A DNA stretch of 64,000 nt from positions 43,899,842 to 43,963,841 of the forward strand of contig NC_132880.1 in NCBI RefSeq assembly GCF_030463535.1, given 5' to 3'. A model generated the notes under the pieces. It did no database searches. It worked only from the letters and a program-made list of their open reading frames with translations, and was not told the DNA's origin. The stretch is from Salminus brasiliensis. Taxonomy: Eukaryota > Chordata > Actinopteri > Characiformes > Bryconidae. Made by a program: the position numbers and the translations under genes. Shown piece by piece: positions 45,950 through 64,000 of this stretch (positions are counted from its first letter, which is position 1; the number at the start of each line of letters is the position of its first letter).

Positions 45950-46730
45950 CAGTTAACCAAATTCAACTAACAACTGGATTCAATTTTACAAGCATGATTA
46001 CTGCCCATTCTGTTGAATCTGGACATCACTTCATTAAAACCTGTCTGGCAAAATGAAGCAGGCTAGAAGGTCTCAAAAAGCAGCACATGATGCCATGTGC
46101 AGATGCAGATGCAAAGTCACTGAAATCTTCCAGTCTAGAAAGAGTTATAAAGCCATTGCTGAGGCTCTGGGACTCCAGTAGTGGACGACCTAGCGAACTT
46201 TCGTATGCAGGCCTATCTTGCCTCAGTTAACGTCACCATACACAATACTGGTCCAACAATAAGAAAGACACTGGGCATGAATGGCATCCATGGGAGAGTT
46301 GCAAGGGCACAATCGACTGGTGACCAAAAAGAACGCAAAGGCTTGTCTCACGTTTGCCAAAACACATCTAGACAGCCCTCAAGACGTTTGTGCTATTATT
46401 CTGTGAGTCTGACTGATGAGTCAAATGAGGAACTTTTTGGAGGACATGGGTCTTGTTCCTCCACAACGATGTAAAAGACTCCTCACAAGTTATCGTAACC
46501 GCTTGACTGCAGTTGTAACTGCCAAGAGTGGCACAAGCGGCTATTAGGTTTAGGGGGGCAATTACTTTTTTCTATGGGTGATGCAGAATTAGTTGATTGT
46601 GTGTGTTTCCTCATTTTGACTTCATCTTATATTAAAAGTAGTGGGACAATGTGATGATTTCATTGTGATAAATATGCAACAGTAGAAGAAATGGAAAAGG
46701 GGCACATACTTATTCACAGCACTGTATGCG
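45950..46730 (+). pseudogene. Degenerate Tc1-like transposon with internal deletion
   Basis: Pieces of a Tc1 transposase appear in shifting frames: SYKAIAEALGLQ, then LASVNVTIHNT with TIRKTLGMNGIHGRV, then LTDESNEELFGG (the first catalytic Asp region). After a deletion comes SYRNRLTAVVTAKSGTSGY followed by a stop. The middle of the catalytic domain, including the second Asp and the Glu, is missing. The 3' end shows TTATTCACAGCACTGTA, like the terminal repeats of this family; a possible matching left end lies at about 44482. The 45365-45440 stretch may be 5' element sequence. Confidence 0.8.
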
Positions 46731-46988
46731 TTTCTTTCTGTGTTTAGTGACACCTCCCTCTCCTCTCTGGACACAGTCAAATAGTCCATCAGTAGCCTCT
46801 TAGTGTCAACATCATTGCTCCTCTACGCTGGTGGCTAAATGACCGTAATCACATCTGGGTTCTTGTCTGGAAAGTCACCGGTCTACGTGCCTTCTTCACC
46901 TCATCTCAGACACCATGTTACTAAACGCTGGTCTCTGGTTTCTGGCAGTCCACGTATGAAACCAGTGCCCACTGCCCCGGTTCAGAGG

Positions 46989-61223
<14,235 letters not shown>

Positions 61224-61516
61224 CCCGCGACCCCCCTGTACAGCAGCTGGAGCAGCTGGAAACCGATCTACAGTAAAGGAGTAGGTGTAGGTGAGAGGAT
61301 CCACAGCCTGGCAGACCCAAAAAGAGGAGCGTGCTGAGAGAGCAGCAGTGATAAGAGCAGAGCAGGAGGGAGAGTCCAATTCAGCACAAGCAGGCGAAGA
61401 GACTGTCCACTGGTGCAGAGCAAAGCTGGCTGTTAGATACAACACCAGCACATGAGACAGACTAAGTGGGTGAGAGAGTGTGAGTGTGAAAGAGAGTGGA
61501 AGAGGAGGAGGGGAGA

Positions 61517-61520
<4 letters not shown>

Positions 61521-61586
<66 letters not shown>
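61521..61586. repeat. (GA)n tract upstream of GRAP
   Basis: A pure GA run of about 65 bp lies 300 bp upstream of the GRAP start codon, in the likely 5' UTR or promoter. On the GRAP strand it reads (CT)n. Confidence 0.95.
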
Positions 61587-61588
<2 letters not shown>

Positions 61589-61589
61589 T

Positions 61590-62414
61590 AGGAGGCAGGG
61601 AGGGGGTGGCAGTTCCTGTCTTTGCATTCTCTAACACAAGGAAATACAGCAATATGAGAAACAGGAAAACTAGAAAAAAGAGGTGAGAAGGAAGAAGAGA
61701 GGAACATGTGAGAAATTTCCATCACTCCGGGAAGTGGAAAACTCCTCTAACCGTTTATGATGGCAAAAAAACTATATTTATAAACACTGTAAAATATCCA
61801 CATTTTATGGAAAATTAGTTTTCCTTTTAAAATGACACATTCTCTGTAAATGAACAAACCAACTGTTATTTTAATAGGTATGCCAATACTTACAAATTAC
61901 ATGAATTAATTAATTTATTAATTAATTTACTCTATTAGACTAAATACTATTTTTTTGCTTTCAGATTTACCTAAAATTACAAGGAAGCTGTAATTAAACA
62001 TACACATAATAATATAATTTTACATACTAGCAATTTATTTTTTTTGCTTTTTAATTTTAGGGTAAATTTAATTTGTCATCTGCCAAACGAAAGCTGCAAA
62101 ATTAAAGTAAAAAAAAATTACAGAAATTGTCCTGAATTATTGACAGAACATCTTCAAAAAAGTGACAACACTACTGCAGCAAACATATACATCTCTCCAA
62201 TTGGCTCCTGGCACCATCTGTTTGCATACGGGGCGTGTCCTCCTCACTGTCCGTGTGTTGTCGTTTCCCCCAGGCTACCATCTCTATGGTGTCCTTCCAT
62301 GTTTTATATCTTTGGTTGACTGCCTGGTGTCAGTGCTGTAGGCTGTAAGAGCAGGTTGCCACTTTCTGTGTTAATGAGTCTGGCTGTGCTGCGCTGGTTA
62401 TATATATATATATA
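61590..62414. other. Spacer upstream of GRAP
   Basis: AT-rich sequence with no gene seen, ending in a short (TA)n tract (62400-62414) that served as the target of the Tc1 element. Confidence 0.5.
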
Positions 62415-63690
62415 CAGTGGGGGAAAAAGTATTTAGTCAGTCACCAATTGTGCAAGTTCTCCCACTTAAAAAGATGAGAGAGGCCTGTAATTGACATCAT
62501 AGGTAGACCTCAACTATGAGAGACAAAATGAGAAAAAAAATTCTGAAAATCACACTGTCTGATTTTTAAAGAATTTATTTGCAAATAATGGTGGAAAATA
62601 AGTATTTGGTCAATAACAAAAGTTCATCTCGATACTTTGTTATATATCCTTTGTTGGCAATGACAGAGGTCAAACGTTTTCTGTAAGTCTTCACAAGGTT
62701 GGCACACACCGTTGCTGGTATGTTGGCCCATTCCTCCATGCAGATCTTCTCTAGAGAGATGTATTGGGGTTGTCGGCGGGCAACACGGACTTTCAACTCC
62801 CTCCAAAGGTTTTCTATGGGGTTGAGATCTGGAGACAGGCTAGGCCACTCCAGGACCTTGAAATGCTTCTTACGAAGCCACTCCTTTGTTGCCCTGGCAG
62901 TGTGCTTGGGATCATTGTCATGCTGAAAGACCCAGCCACGTTTCATCTTCAGTGGTTTTGCCAAAATCTCACAATACATGGCCCCATTCATTCTTTCATG
63001 TACACGGACCAGTCGCTCTAGTCCCTTTGCAGAGAAACAGCCCCAAAGCATGATGTTGTCACCCCCATGCTTCACAGTTGGTATGGTGTTCTTTGGATGC
63101 AAGTTGCGAGTTGTGTTTGTACCAAACAGTTCTACTTTGGTTTCGTCTGCCCATAAGACATTCTCCCAATACTCTTCCGGAACATCCAAATGCTCTCTAG
63201 CAAACTTCAGACGCGTCCGGATATGTACTGGCTTAAGCAGGGGAACGCATCTGGTACTGCAAGATCTGAGTCCCTGGTGGCGTAGTGTGTTACTGACGGT
63301 AGCCTTTGTAACGTTAGTCCCAGCTTTCTGCAGGTCATTCACTAGGTCCCCCCGTGTGGTTCTGGGGTTTTTGCTCACCGTTCTTGTGATCATTTTGACC
63401 CCACGGGCTGAGATCTTGCGTGGAGCCCCTGATCGAGGGAGATTAGCAGTGGTCTTGTAGGTCTCCGATTTTCTGATTATTGCTCCCACAGTAGATTTCT
63501 TCACACCAAGCTGCTTGCCTATTGCAGATTCAGTCTTTTTTTTCTCATTTTGTCTCTCATAGTTGAGGTCTACCTATGATGTCAATACAGGCCTCTCTCA
63601 TTTTGTTAAGTGGGAGAACTTGCACAATTGGTATATACATACAGTGGGGAAAAAGTATTTAGTCAGTCACCAATTGTGCAAGTTCTCCCA

Positions 63691-63695
<5 letters not shown>
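62415..63695 (-). mobile_element. Tc1-like DNA transposon with abnormal right end
   Basis: The left terminal repeat starts CAGTGGGGGAAAAAG after TA and reads inward to GAGACAAAATGAG. The right repeat mirrors it (CTCATTTTGTCTCTCATAG...) but stops at about 63631 (GCACAATTGG), missing the last 35 or so bases. Then, at 63642-63695, a direct copy of the first 54 bases of the left terminus follows and runs into (TA)n. The element sits inside a (TA)n tract on both sides, as expected for TA-targeting Tc1. Confidence 0.85.
62575..63504 (-). pseudogene. Tc1 transposase, N-terminally truncated
   Basis: A 309-codon frame covers most of a DD34E transposase: the second part of the DNA-binding region ([32 protein letters not shown]), first Asp in [11 protein letters not shown], second Asp in [11 protein letters not shown] and Glu in DLNPIENLW. 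There are 34 residues between the second Asp and Glu, as in active Tc1. Upstream the frame continues through [12 protein letters not shown] into AAG/AAA codons and then the terminal repeat without an in-frame ATG, so the first helix-turn-helix and the start codon are deleted. The listed start is a GTG. Related sites are about 340 aa. It is probably inactive, but young because no internal stop is seen. Confidence 0.9.
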
Positions 63696-63754
<59 letters not shown>

Positions 63755-64000
63755 TACAGAATTAATTAAGTTAATTCACTTTAGATAAGCATGGCTAATT
63801 ATGCATGATTAAGAACACATAAGAAAAGTACTAATGAAGTTCATCAGTATATTAAATACACTTAACTAACCAACAGATTTAATATTTAGTCATCAATCTC
63901 ACGACTTAAGTAGCAATGAAAATTATTCAAGCCTCATTGCAAATTAGTTTTATCATAGACCTTTACAAACTTTCAGCTGTTTACCAGTCAGATCCATCGC
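63696..64000. other. (TA)n tract and right-edge spacer
   Basis: (TA)n fills about 63696-63748; the remaining 250 bases are AT-rich without a recognised feature. Confidence 0.7.

Overview
The window is nuclear DNA from a ray-finned fish. It has long introns with GT-AG splicing, vertebrate-specific signalling genes, CA/GT, TA and TAA microsatellites, Tc1/mariner, hAT-like and piggyBac-like DNA transposons, and tRNA-derived SINEs. The repeat mix resembles otophysan fishes (characins, catfishes). That placement is from memory of repeat families and is only moderately secure. Nothing prokaryotic or viral was seen, and there is no CRISPR array.

Five protein-coding genes can be built exon by exon. 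(1) ADAP2, minus strand, only its first two coding exons (1806-2377); the rest lies beyond the left edge, and its intron 2 holds a large 78/79-bp minisatellite (1-1499). (2) ATAD5, minus strand, 22 coding exons from 15452 to 5464, which join in frame to about 1818 aa. (3) PRPSAP2, plus strand, 10 coding exons from 19051 to 24031 (357 aa), head-to-head with ATAD5. (4) FAM83G, minus strand, 5 coding exons from 43358 to 32016 (about 1121 aa). (5) GRAP, minus strand, 5 coding exons from 61223 to 46989 (214 or 215 aa). Exon phases agree at every junction. One FAM83G intron uses a GC donor, and the last GRAP intron ends in a tandem NAGNAG acceptor.

The ADAP2-ATAD5 pair matches human 17q11.2 and the PRPSAP2-FAM83G-GRAP group matches human 17p11.2, so two blocks that are apart in human are side by side here. 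ATAD5 unloads PCNA from DNA. PRPSAP2 regulates PRPP synthetase, which supplies nucleotide precursors. The two are divergent across about 3.6 kb between their start codons, containing a E2F/CCAAT promoter block and an 830-bp trinucleotide array. ADAP2, FAM83G and GRAP are signalling adaptors or regulators with no evident operon-like link.

The rest is introns and spacers filled with repeats: at least nine copies of a CACTATA-ended MITE with a decayed transposase that shares its end; a TTAA-flanked piggyBac-like MITE; hAT-like MITEs; several fold-back structures; three decayed Tc1-like transposase remnants; and one Tc1 copy with a nearly continuous transposase frame near the right edge. I found no new gene system. 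The most unusual local signals are a 39-bp exact copy of FAM83G exon 1 beside a SINE, a 33-bp-periodic CCAAT array in the FAM83G promoter, several large hairpins, and an inverted MITE dimer.
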